From positions 558,001-622,000 of the forward strand of contig NZ_FNVU01000002.1 of assembly GCF_900107965.1 (NCBI RefSeq): DNA of 64,000 bases. The letters are read 5' to 3'. Position numbers and translations under genes: made by a program. The stretch comes from Actinacidiphila yanglinensis (lineage in GTDB: Bacteria; Actinomycetota; Actinomycetes; Streptomycetales; Streptomycetaceae). Positions 16,862 through 23,847 of this stretch are shown one piece after another (position 1 is the first letter of the stretch; every line of letters starts with the position of its first letter). The notes beneath the pieces were generated by a model. It saw nothing but the letters and a program-made list of their open reading frames with translations, made no database searches and was not told where the DNA came from.

Positions 16862-17371
16862 GTGCCAAAGCCGTTGAGCCTGCCCTTCGACCCCATCTCC
16901 CGCGCCGACGAGCTGTGGACGCGGCACTGGGGCGGCGTGCCCTCGATGGCCGCCATCACCTCGATCATGCGCGCGCAGCAGATCCTGCTCGGCCAGGTCG
17001 ACGGGGTCGTCAAGCCCTACGGCCTCACCTTCGCCAGATACGAGGCCCTGGTGCTGCTCACCTTCTCCAAGGAGGGCGAGCTGCCGATGTCCAAGATCGG
17101 CGAGCGGCTGATGGTGCACCCCACGTCCGTCACCAACACCGTCGACCGGCTCGTCACCGCCGGCCTCGTCGACAAGCGCCCCAACCCCAACGACGGCCGT
17201 GGCACGCTGGCCTCGATCACCGCCAAGGGCCGCGAGATCGTGGAGTCCGCGACCCGCGACCTGATGGCGATGGACTTCGGCCTCGGCGTCTACGACCGGG
17301 AGGAGTGCGGCGAGATCTTCGCGCTGCTGCGCCCGCTGCGGATAGCGGCCGGCGACTTCCAGCCGGAGTGA
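16862..17371 (+). CDS. MarR-family regulator
   Basis: A 169-residue MarR winged-helix protein, distinct from the AbsC-like one. The order is an N-terminal dimer helix with ADELWTRHWGGVPSMAAITS, the recognition region LPMSKIGERLMVHPTSVTN, and the wing PNPNDGRGTLASITAKG. It begins with GTG at 16862. It is followed 88 bases later by a DUF3817 gene and then icmA; this MarR-DUF3817-icmA order is, from memory, shared with S. coelicolor. Target and ligand are unknown; its position makes the DUF3817 gene or icmA possible targets. Confidence 0.85.
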   Translation: MPKPLSLPFDPISRADELWTRHWGGVPSMAAITSIMRAQQILLGQVDGVVKPYGLTFARYEALVLLTFSKEGELPMSKIGERLMVHPTSVTNTVDRLVTAGLVDKRPNPNDGRGTLASITAKGREIVESATRDLMAMDFGLGVYDREECGEIFALLRPLRIAAGDFQPE

Positions 17372-17459
17372 CGGCTCTCCCCGGGGGTGCCCCCCGGCCG
17401 TCCCCGGGTGCCCCTGCCCCGGGGTCGGGGGGAGTTTCGGGGCGGTTTACGCTCGTCCC

Positions 17460-17804
17460 ATGAAATCCAGCGTGTTGACCCGCTACCGGGTGATGGCCTA
17501 CGTGACGGGTGTGCTGCTGATCGTGCTCACCCTGTGCGTCATCGCCCAGTACGTGCTCCACCTCGACGGCGCGAGCACCGCTACCGGCATCGTCGGCTTC
17601 GCCCACGGCTGGCTCTACGTGGTGTACCTGATCTTCGCCTTCGACCTGTGCGCCAAGGCGAAGTGGCCGCTCGGCCGGATGGCCTGGGTGCTGCTGGCCG
17701 GCACCGTGCCGACCGCCGCCTTCTTCGTCGAGCGCCGCGTCACCCGCGAGCTCGGCCCGAAGGTGGTCCGCGCCGAGAAGGCCGCCGAGCCGGTCAAGGT
17801 CTGA
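17460..17804 (+). CDS. DUF3817 integral membrane protein (copy 2)
   Basis: A 114-residue membrane protein with three hydrophobic helices, the AKWPLGRMAWVLL motif and an ERRVTRE end, matching the DUF3817 copy at 12569-12946. The N-terminus (MKSSVLTRYRVMAYVTGVLL) serves as the first anchor. Function unknown. It sits between a MarR regulator and icmA, and a stem-loop follows the stop. Confidence 0.82.
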   Translation: MKSSVLTRYRVMAYVTGVLLIVLTLCVIAQYVLHLDGASTATGIVGFAHGWLYVVYLIFAFDLCAKAKWPLGRMAWVLLAGTVPTAAFFVERRVTRELGPKVVRAEKAAEPVKV

Positions 17805-17830
17805 CGGCTTCCTGAATTCCGACCATTTTT

Positions 17831-17864
17831 TCCCTGACCCGGCCGCTCCGCCGCAGGTCAGGGA
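17831..17864 (+). terminator. stem-loop after DUF3817 copy 2
   Basis: TCCCTGACC (17831-17839) and GGTCAGGGA (17856-17864) pair perfectly over a 16-base loop, between the DUF3817 stop and the icmA promoter. Confidence 0.5.
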
Positions 17865-17914
17865 GGTGCGGGGCCGATTCACCCGGGTGGTGAGCCGCGT
17901 CGCATCGACATTTA

Positions 17915-17926
17915 GTTGGACGTCCA
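17915..17926. promoter_or_regulatory. perfect palindrome upstream of icmA
   Basis: TTGGACGTCCAA is a perfect 12-base palindrome. With the flanks (TAG before, GTA after) it becomes an 18-base site with one mismatched pair. It ends 14 bases before the icmA ATG, where a bound repressor would block transcription or translation. Such symmetric GGACGTCC cores are typical of TetR-family operators. No GGAGG-like ribosome-binding site other than the GGGGG touching the ATG is seen. Confidence 0.5.
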
Positions 17927-17940
17927 AGTAAATTTGGGGG

Positions 17941-19641
17941 ATGGACGCCAACGAGATCGAGACAGGCCGCCGGCGCTGGCAGGCGCGCTACGACTCCGCG
18001 CGCACCCGGGACGCCGACTTCACCACCCTTTCCGGCGACCCGGTGCAGCCGGTGTACGGGCCGCCGCCGGGCGCGGACGTGCCCGGTTTCGAGCGCATCG
18101 GCTGGCCGGGTGAGTACCCCTTCACCCGCGGCCTGTACGCGACCGGCTACCGGGGCCGTACCTGGACCATCCGGCAGTTCGCCGGCTTCGGCAACGCCGA
18201 GCAGACCAACGAGCGCTACAAGATGATCCTGGAGGCGGGCGGCGGCGGGCTCTCCGTCGCGTTCGACATGCCGACCCTGATGGGCCGCGACTCCGACGAC
18301 CCCCGCTCGCTCGGCGAGGTCGGCCACTGCGGGGTGGCGATCGACTCCGCCGCCGACATGGAGGTCCTCTTCGGCGGCATCCCGCTGGGCGACGTGACCA
18401 CCTCCATGACGATCTCCGGCCCGGCCGTCCCGGTCTTCTGCATGTACCTGGTCGCCGCCGAGCGCCAGGGCGTCGACCCCGGGGTGCTCAACGGGACGCT
18501 GCAGACCGACATCTTCAAGGAGTACATCGCCCAGAAGGAGTGGCTGTTCGCCCCCGGCCCGCACCTGCGGCTGATCGGCGACCTGATGGAGCACTGCGCG
18601 AGCGCGGTTCCGGCGTACAAGCCGCTGTCGGTCTCCGGATACCACATCCGCGAGGCCGGGTCGACGGCCGCGCAGGAGCTGGCGTTCACCCTCGCGGACG
18701 GCTTCGGCTACGTGGAGCTGGGCCTGTCCCGCGGCCTGGACGTCAACACCTTCGCGCCCGGGCTGTCCTTCTTCTTCGACGCGCACCTGGACTTCTTCGA
18801 GGAGATCGCCAAGTTCCGCGCCGCGCGCCGGATCTGGGCCCGCTGGCTGCGCGACGAGTACGGCGCCACCTCGGAGAAGGCGCAGTGGCTGCGCTTCCAC
18901 ACCCAGACCGCGGGCGTCTCGCTCACCGCCCAGCAGCCGTACAACAACGTGGTGCGCACCGCGGTGGAGGCGCTGTCGGCCGTGCTCGGCGGCACCAACT
19001 CGCTGCACACCAACGCGCTGGACGAGACGCTGGCGCTGCCCAGCGAGCAGGCCGCCGAGATCGCGCTGCGCACGCAGCAGGTGCTGATGGAGGAGACCGG
19101 CGTGGCCAACGTGGCCGACCCGCTCGGCGGTTCCTGGTACGTGGAGGCGCTGACCGACCGGATCGAGGCGGACGCGGAGCGGATCTTCGAGCGGATCCGG
19201 CAGCTGGGGGCGAAGGCGGTGCCCAGCGGCGAGCACCCGGTCGGCCCGATCACCTCGGGCATCCTGCGCGGCATCGAGGACGGCTACTTCACCGGGGAGA
19301 CCGCCGAGTCCGCGTTCCGCTACCAGCAGGCCCTGGAGAAGGGCGAGAAGAAGGTGGTGGGCGTCAACTGCCACACCGGCTCGGTCACCGGTGACCTGGA
19401 GATCCTGCGGGTCAGCCACGAGGTGGAGCGCGAGCAGGTGCGGGTGCTGGCCGACCGGAAGGCGGCCCGGGACGACGCCGCGGTGCGCGCCGCCCTCGAC
19501 GCGATGCTCGCCGCCGCCCGCGACGGGTCCAACATGATCGAGCCGATGCTGACCGCGATCCGGGCGGAGGCCACGCTCGGTGAGGTCTGCGGAGTGCTGC
19601 GCGAGGAGTGGGGTTCCTACACCGAGCCGGCCCGTTTCTGA
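17941..19641 (+). CDS. icmA: isobutyryl-CoA mutase large subunit
   Basis: A 566-residue substrate-binding subunit of the adenosylcobalamin-dependent isobutyryl-CoA mutase, which interconverts isobutyryl-CoA and n-butyryl-CoA and so connects valine breakdown with butyrate units for polyketides. It has the mutase TIM-barrel signature ([20 protein letters not shown], then [17 protein letters not shown]). There is no C-terminal B12 domain; that lies in the separate small subunit IcmB, which is not in this window. The length equals known IcmA (566). The ATG at 17941 touches a GGGGG run. MeaB, its likely chaperone type, is encoded at 8685. Confidence 0.92.
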   Translation: MDANEIETGRRRWQARYDSARTRDADFTTLSGDPVQPVYGPPPGADVPGFERIGWPGEYPFTRGLYATGYRGRTWTIRQFAGFGNAEQTNERYKMILEAGGGGLSVAFDMPTLMGRDSDDPRSLGEVGHCGVAIDSAADMEVLFGGIPLGDVTTSMTISGPAVPVFCMYLVAAERQGVDPGVLNGTLQTDIFKEYIAQKEWLFAPGPHLRLIGDLMEHCASAVPAYKPLSVSGYHIREAGSTAAQELAFTLADGFGYVELGLSRGLDVNTFAPGLSFFFDAHLDFFEEIAKFRAARRIWARWLRDEYGATSEKAQWLRFHTQTAGVSLTAQQPYNNVVRTAVEALSAVLGGTNSLHTNALDETLALPSEQAAEIALRTQQVLMEETGVANVADPLGGSWYVEALTDRIEADAERIFERIRQLGAKAVPSGEHPVGPITSGILRGIEDGYFTGETAESAFRYQQALEKGEKKVVGVNCHTGSVTGDLEILRVSHEVEREQVRVLADRKAARDDAAVRAALDAMLAAARDGSNMIEPMLTAIRAEATLGEVCGVLREEWGSYTEPARF

Positions 19642-19702
19642 CCCTTCGTCACTCCAACAGACCAACACCCCTTTCCTCGAACCGAGTTGATCACGTGAGG
19701 AG

Positions 19703-19720
19703 ACGGGCGGCAACGCCCGT
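19703..19720 (+). terminator. small hairpin after icmA
   Basis: ACGGGCG-GCAA-CGCCCGT is a perfect 7-bp stem with a tetraloop, 61 bases after the icmA stop and 43 before the DUF397 gene. It may end icmA transcription or serve as leader structure. Confidence 0.4.
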
Positions 19721-19763
19721 AATCTCGTAGGCACGCAACCGGTTTCTCCGAGGAAGGAACGTC

Positions 19764-19940
19764 GTGTCCCTCGAAGCGACCGTCGGTGACGACGGGATGA
19801 TCTACATCCGCGAGACAGAGCGGCCGGAGGTGGTGGCGGTGACCACGCCCGCGAAGTGGGAGGCATTCGTGAAGGGCGTCAAGGCGGGCGAGTTCGACCA
19901 CTTCGTCGCGGGCGTGGAGACGGAGGCGGACGCGGGCTGA
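19764..19940 (+). CDS. small DUF397-domain protein
   Basis: A 58-residue protein starting at GTG 19764, with AGGAAGG (19751-19757) seven bases upstream. The sequence includes GMIYIRETERPEVVAVTTPA and WEAFVKGVKAGEFDHFV, which is the C-terminal half of the DUF397 fold; the usual N-terminal SSYSGG part is missing. In Streptomyces such proteins normally sit beside an XRE-type HTH regulator, as in BldB/WhiJ-like pairs, and act in developmental control. No such partner is adjacent here. The family call is moderate because the protein is so short, but codon use and the ribosome-binding site support a real gene. Confidence 0.72.
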   Translation: MSLEATVGDDGMIYIRETERPEVVAVTTPAKWEAFVKGVKAGEFDHFVAGVETEADAG

Positions 19941-19965
19941 CCGGAGCCGGTCGCCGGCGGCCGGC

Positions 19966-20610
19966 TCAGCAGCCCGGGTTCGCGGTCAGGCCGCCCACCA
20001 GCAGCCGTGCCAGCCGGTCGGCCCACTCCCGGTCGACCGGCTCCGAGCTGACCATCACCCGGTGCAGCACCGTGCCCGCCACCACGTCGAAGATCAGGTC
20101 GTCCCGGGCCGGATCGGCGGTGCCGTCGTCCCCGGGCATCTCGCCGCGCCGTTGCGCCCGGGCCCGGCCGAGCAGCACCAGGTGCTTCTGCCGGTCGACG
20201 ATCGCCTCCCGGATCCGGTCCCGCAGCGCCTCGTCGTGGCCGGCCTCGGCGACCACCGCCATCAGAGCGGTCCGGGTCTCGGGGCGGTCGAGCAGCCCGG
20301 CGAAGCGCAGCACCACGCCCTCGATGTCGGCGTGCAGGCTGCCGCGGTCGGGCAGTTCGAGCTGCTCCTCGAACAGGGCCGCCAGCGTGTCCACCACCAG
20401 CTCGTTCTTGCCCGCCCAGCGGCGGTAGAGCGTGGTCTTCGCGACGCCGGCGCGGGCCGCCACGTCGCCGAGGGTCAGGCCGGCGAAGCCCAACTCCACC
20501 AGTGCCGCACGGGTCGCGTCCAGGATCGCGCGGTCCGCCTCGGCGCTTCGGGGCCGTCCGGTGCGTCTACGGGAACGGGCCGGGGGGGTGGGGGGCATAG
20601 GGCGGACCAT
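19966..20610 (-). CDS. TetR-family transcriptional regulator
   Basis: A 214-residue TetR-type regulator. The HTH occupies residues 20-70 (AILDATRAALVELGFAGLTL, then GDVAARAGVAKTTLYRRWAG), followed by an all-helical ligand domain. An Arg-rich start (RSRRRTGRPRS) precedes the HTH. The ATG at 20610 and another at 20598 are both possible; neither has a clear ribosome-binding site. It is divergent from the thioredoxin-like gene, and a 17-base palindrome lies between them (20688-20704). A second possible target is the palindrome at icmA. The ligand is unknown. Confidence 0.85.
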   Translation of the reverse strand: MVRPMPPTPPARSRRRTGRPRSAEADRAILDATRAALVELGFAGLTLGDVAARAGVAKTTLYRRWAGKNELVVDTLAALFEEQLELPDRGSLHADIEGVVLRFAGLLDRPETRTALMAVVAEAGHDEALRDRIREAIVDRQKHLVLLGRARAQRRGEMPGDDGTADPARDDLIFDVVAGTVLHRVMVSSEPVDREWADRLARLLVGGLTANPGC

Positions 20611-20684
20611 ACCGGCCAGTAGCCGGCGCGGACCGAGTGATCGTTGTCACAGGAACCGCCAGGACGCGGCCGGCCTGCGGCAGT

Positions 20685-20707
20685 TACGCTACGACTCGTA
20701 GCGAAAC
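20685..20707. promoter_or_regulatory. TetR-type palindrome in the divergent region
   Basis: CGCTACG-ACT-CGTAGCG (20688-20704) is a perfect inverted repeat. It extends to TT/AA on either side with one mismatch, giving 23 bases in all. It lies about 75 bases upstream of the TetR start and 175 upstream of the thioredoxin-like start. TTGTCA at 20645-20650 could be a -35 box for the plus strand. It is the strongest operator candidate for the adjacent TetR protein. Confidence 0.55.
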
Positions 20708-20880
20708 CGCGGCCCGTACGGGCCCGCCGACGCGACGACCACACCCGTACGGATGGGGTTCCGTACCGAGCACGTACCGCGGCGCTCCGCCGTCGCGAGG
20801 GGACCGCTCCCCGCGCCCGCAATCCGGCGGGTCCCGGGGTCTGTGCACGCTTTGCTCCGCGAAGGGGGAGGATTGGCCTC

Positions 20881-21852
20881 ATGCAGCCACGGAACATGTC
20901 CATGAGCGGCGTGGTCGACCTCGCCGCGGTGAAGGCGGCCACAGAGGCCAAGGCGAAGGCCGAGCAGGCCCGGGCCCAGCGCCAGGAGGCCGGCCCGGAC
21001 GCCGCCCCCGCCTCCCCGCTCGTCATCGAGGTGACCGAGGCGACCTTTGAGAGCGACGTCCTGGAGCGCTCCGCCGAGGTCCCGGTCGTCATCAGCTTCT
21101 GGGCCGATCAGGCCGAGCAGAGCAAGCAGCTCAACACGGTGCTGGAGCGGCTGGCCGCCCAGTACCGGGGGCGTTTCGTCCTCGCCACGGCCGACGTCTA
21201 CGCCAACCAGATGCTCTTCCAGCAGTTCGGCGTCCAGGGCGTGCCCGCGGTCTTCGCGGTGCTGGCCGGACAGGCGATGCCGCTCTTCCAGGGCGCGGCG
21301 CCCGAGGACCAGATCACCGAGGTGCTCGACCAGGTGATCGCGGTCGCCGAGCAGCGGTTCGGCATCGTCGGGGCCGAGGTCGAACCGGGAGCCGTCGCCG
21401 AGGAGCCGGCCGAACAGCCGCCCCGCCCGGCCACCCCGCAGGAACTCGCGCTGAGCGCCGCCCACGAGGCGCTGGACGCCGGCGACCTGGGCGGCGCCAT
21501 CCAGGCGTACAAGAACGTCCTGTCCGACGAGCCCGCCAACGCCGAGGCGAAACTCGGCCTGGCCCAGGCGGAGTTGCTGGAGCGGGTGGAGGGTGCCGAC
21601 CCGCAGTTGGTGCGGCAGGCGGCGGCCGCCGCGCCCGGCGACATCGACGCCCAGCTCGCCGCGTCCGACCTGGACCTGGTCGGCGGCCACGTCGAGGACG
21701 CGTTCAGCCGGCTGGTGGACACCGTGCGGATCACCGCCGGAGACGACCGGGACCGGGTGCGGTTGCGGCTGCTGGAGCTGTTCGAGGTCATCGGCCCGGA
21801 CGACCCGCGCGTCGCCGCGGCGCGCACCGCGCTGGCCCGGGTGCTCTTCTGA
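20881..21852 (+). CDS. YbbN/CnoX-like thioredoxin-TPR protein without active-site cysteines
   Basis: A 323-residue protein with a thioredoxin fold at about residues 45-155 and TPR-like helices at about 195-320 (ALSAAHEALDAGDLGGAIQA and following). In a normal thioredoxin the motif reads WAxWCGPCK; here it is WADQAEQSK, so the two Cys are Ala78 and Ser81. The cis-proline loop (GVQGVPAVF) is kept. YbbN-type proteins act as holdases or co-chaperones that hand substrates to chaperonins, and some lack redox activity. ATG 20881 is chosen for its strong GGGGGAGG site. The open frame further upstream looks non-coding. Confidence 0.85.
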   Translation: MQPRNMSMSGVVDLAAVKAATEAKAKAEQARAQRQEAGPDAAPASPLVIEVTEATFESDVLERSAEVPVVISFWADQAEQSKQLNTVLERLAAQYRGRFVLATADVYANQMLFQQFGVQGVPAVFAVLAGQAMPLFQGAAPEDQITEVLDQVIAVAEQRFGIVGAEVEPGAVAEEPAEQPPRPATPQELALSAAHEALDAGDLGGAIQAYKNVLSDEPANAEAKLGLAQAELLERVEGADPQLVRQAAAAAPGDIDAQLAASDLDLVGGHVEDAFSRLVDTVRITAGDDRDRVRLRLLELFEVIGPDDPRVAAARTALARVLF

Positions 21853-22469
21853 CGTCGCGCCGGCCTCACCGGGGCCGCACGCACTCAGTGATTTAGCGGC
21901 AGGCGGCCGCACTTTATCAAACCGTGACAATGCGCGGCCGCTGTTACTTCCGGTAGGAAGGCCACCCCCTTTTGCGCGGTGTTGTCCTCCGATGCCGCAT
22001 TCGCTTTCTCGGCGCACGGTGACTCAGCGTCACATTACTGGCTGTTGCGATCATGTTGGTGACTCTCTGCCGTTACCCGCTGGTAACGATGCCCCTTGTG
22101 CACCGGCTCCGAATGGACCACGATCGGCCAAGCTCGGTCCCGTAACTCCAGCCCGGCAGCCAGCCGGTGCGAGGGTGACGGGTCCCCGCCGAGCGGGGTG
22201 CGCGGTGATCGCCGTCGCCCCGGAACAGGGGGGTCTCCGTCCACGGATGGAACCGGATGGAGCCTGTTCCGCAAGGTTGCGCGAGAGCGTGGCCAGTGGT
22301 TGTCGCTCGGGGGTGATCGCCGACGTTCGGACACCGCCGTCCGTGACTCCCCTGGGAGGGACGGCCCCGCCGACCACGGCGCTCTCCTTTCCGAGGACGT
22401 AGCACTTCTCCCATCCCGGGCCGGGCCCGAACGATCCGGCCGGAGATGTACGTCCGAGAAGGAGGAAGT
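21853..22469. other. 617-base intergenic region upstream of the DUF6230 operon
   Basis: I see no convincing gene here. Two GCGGCCGC palindromes (21903-21910 and 21934-21941) can pair into a stem just after the thioredoxin-like gene and may terminate it. Between 21911 and 22090 base composition is noticeably less GC-rich, consistent with promoter DNA. A GGAAC pentamer (22249-22253) and its inverse GTTCC (22266-22270) lie closer to the downstream gene; GGAAC is the -35 core used by ECF sigma factors such as SigE, but no matching -10 is clear. Confidence 0.5.
22071..22088. promoter_or_regulatory. perfect 18-base palindrome upstream of the DUF6230 operon
   Basis: CGTTACC-CGCT-GGTAACG has perfect 7-base arms and a 4-base centre, roughly 380 bases before the DUF6230 start. 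The symmetry and flanking AT-richness suggest an operator. It could instead be a weak terminator, but no gene ends within 200 bases. Confidence 0.45.
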
Positions 22470-23117
22470 ATGGAGTCGCTCGTTCGTGGCGGTACCAGAT
22501 GGCGGCGGTTCGCCGTCGTCATGGTGCCGAGTGTCGCGGCCACGGCCGCGATAGGCGTGGCACTGGCTCAGGGGGCGCTGGCCGCGTCCTTCGCGGTGTC
22601 GGGCCAGGAGTTCAAGGTGCACGCCGACACCCTGAACGGCAGGGGGTTCGTGCAGTACGGCAACGTGGACGTGCAGCACGGCAAGAAGGGGGCCGTCCCG
22701 GTCGCCGTCTCGGCGTTCAAGTCGGCCACCATCACCGGCCTGTGCCAGTCGGTGGTCGTCCCCGCGCCGATCATCGGCGACGTGACGCTGCGGCTCACCG
22801 CCGGCAACAACGGCAAGAAGGTCCAGGCGAGCAATCTCTACATCGACCTGAACCAGCTCAATGCGGATGCGACCTTCTACGACATCAACATCGGTGTCGC
22901 GGCCGGCGACACGGACCCGTCCTACGCGGTGCCCGAGCCCTCGGTCGCGAAGGACGAGGACCACGGTGGCGCCTCGTCGTTCGCGCAGGAGGCCAAGTCG
23001 GCCGTCCTGAAGAACGTCAACCAGACCGCTTGGGCGACCAGCGCCGGCACCTTCAAGCTCGCCGGCCTGAGCATGAGCGTGAAGAAGGGCTCCGGCTCCG
23101 GAGTCGAGTGCTACTAG
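22470..23117 (+). CDS. DUF6230 exported protein (often misnamed cholesterol esterase)
   Basis: A 215-residue protein with an N-terminal membrane segment (FAVVMVPSVAATAAIGVALA) that looks like a signal anchor or Sec signal. It is followed by the family block ASFAVSGQEFKVHADTLNG and GFVQYGNVD. Two Cys, in GLCQSV and near the C-terminus (VECY), could form a disulfide outside the cell. No esterase catalytic triad or GxSxG is visible, so the traditional name is unsupported. The ATG at 22470 has an excellent AAGGAGGA site. It heads a three-gene unit with DUF6114 and a Pro/Thr-rich surface protein. Confidence 0.82.
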   Translation: MESLVRGGTRWRRFAVVMVPSVAATAAIGVALAQGALAASFAVSGQEFKVHADTLNGRGFVQYGNVDVQHGKKGAVPVAVSAFKSATITGLCQSVVVPAPIIGDVTLRLTAGNNGKKVQASNLYIDLNQLNADATFYDINIGVAAGDTDPSYAVPEPSVAKDEDHGGASSFAQEAKSAVLKNVNQTAWATSAGTFKLAGLSMSVKKGSGSGVECY

Positions 23118-23232
23118 GCGACCCGGCGAAAGCCGCGCCTGAGTGGTCACGGGCGAGCCGCGCCCGACGCGGCTCGCCCCGGCCACCGCATTGATCCCCA
23201 TCGCACAAGCCAGTCCCAGGGAGCTGTTTTCG

Positions 23233-23847
23233 ATGAGCGCCGAGTCGACAGGACTGCGTGCCCGGTTCCGCTACGGACGTCTGGCGTTCCGCCACTGGAG
23301 GTGGCAACGCCCGTTCTGGGCAGGATTGCTGACTCTTCTGTCCGGCGTGCCCATCGCGTACTTCCCGTACGCGGACCTCACGCTCGGCCAGCTGACCGTG
23401 CGGATGTCCACCTCCACCGGGTCCGCCTCGCTGATCATCGGCGTCCTGCTGTTCACGCTGGGCCTGACCATGTGGTTCCAGGCCGCCGTACGGATCTTCG
23501 CCGGTGTCGCGTCGATCCTGCTCGCGCTGGTGTCGCTGCCGAAGTCCAACGTCGGCGGCTTCGTGATCGGCTTCCTGCTCGCGCTGCTGGGCGGAGCGCT
23601 CGCGGTGTCCTGGGCGCCCGGCGTCCCGGCGACCGACGACCCGGGCGAGAAGGCCGAGTTGCCGGACGGCGACCCGGCCCCGGCGGGCGAGGACCAGGAC
23701 ACCCCGGCGGCCACCCGCCCCGGCGGGCTGTTCCTGCCGGCGCAGGACCGGGGCGACGACCGGGCACGTCCCGAGGAGCCGGCGCTCGCCGGCGGCCGTC
23801 CCGACGAAGAGACCACCAAGGAGAACGGGAGGCACCGTGCTGGGTGA
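23233..23847 (+). CDS. DUF6114 membrane protein
   Basis: A 204-residue membrane protein. RYGRLAFRHWRWQRPFWAGL precedes about four hydrophobic helices (LLTLLSGVPIAYF, GSASLIIGVLLFTLGLTMWF, IFAGVASILLALVSLP, GFVIGFLLALLGGALAVSW). The last 85 residues are acidic, Pro/Ala-rich and probably disordered. The ATG at 23233 is chosen for its AGGGAG site and the conserved MSAES opening. Its end overlaps the next gene by 11 bases. It is regularly paired with DUF6230 in Streptomyces (from memory); function unknown. Confidence 0.82.
   Translation: MSAESTGLRARFRYGRLAFRHWRWQRPFWAGLLTLLSGVPIAYFPYADLTLGQLTVRMSTSTGSASLIIGVLLFTLGLTMWFQAAVRIFAGVASILLALVSLPKSNVGGFVIGFLLALLGGALAVSWAPGVPATDDPGEKAELPDGDPAPAGEDQDTPAATRPGGLFLPAQDRGDDRARPEEPALAGGRPDEETTKENGRHRAG

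Noticed and set aside
17805-17940. Cobalamin riboswitch upstream of icmA
   Set aside because: The gap is only 136 bases and lacks the conserved B12-box elements; only a hairpin and a palindrome are present.
20644-20880. N-terminal extension of the thioredoxin-like gene
   Set aside because: Arg/Pro-rich translation without similarity, covering the operator and promoter; ATG 20881 has a strong ribosome-binding site.
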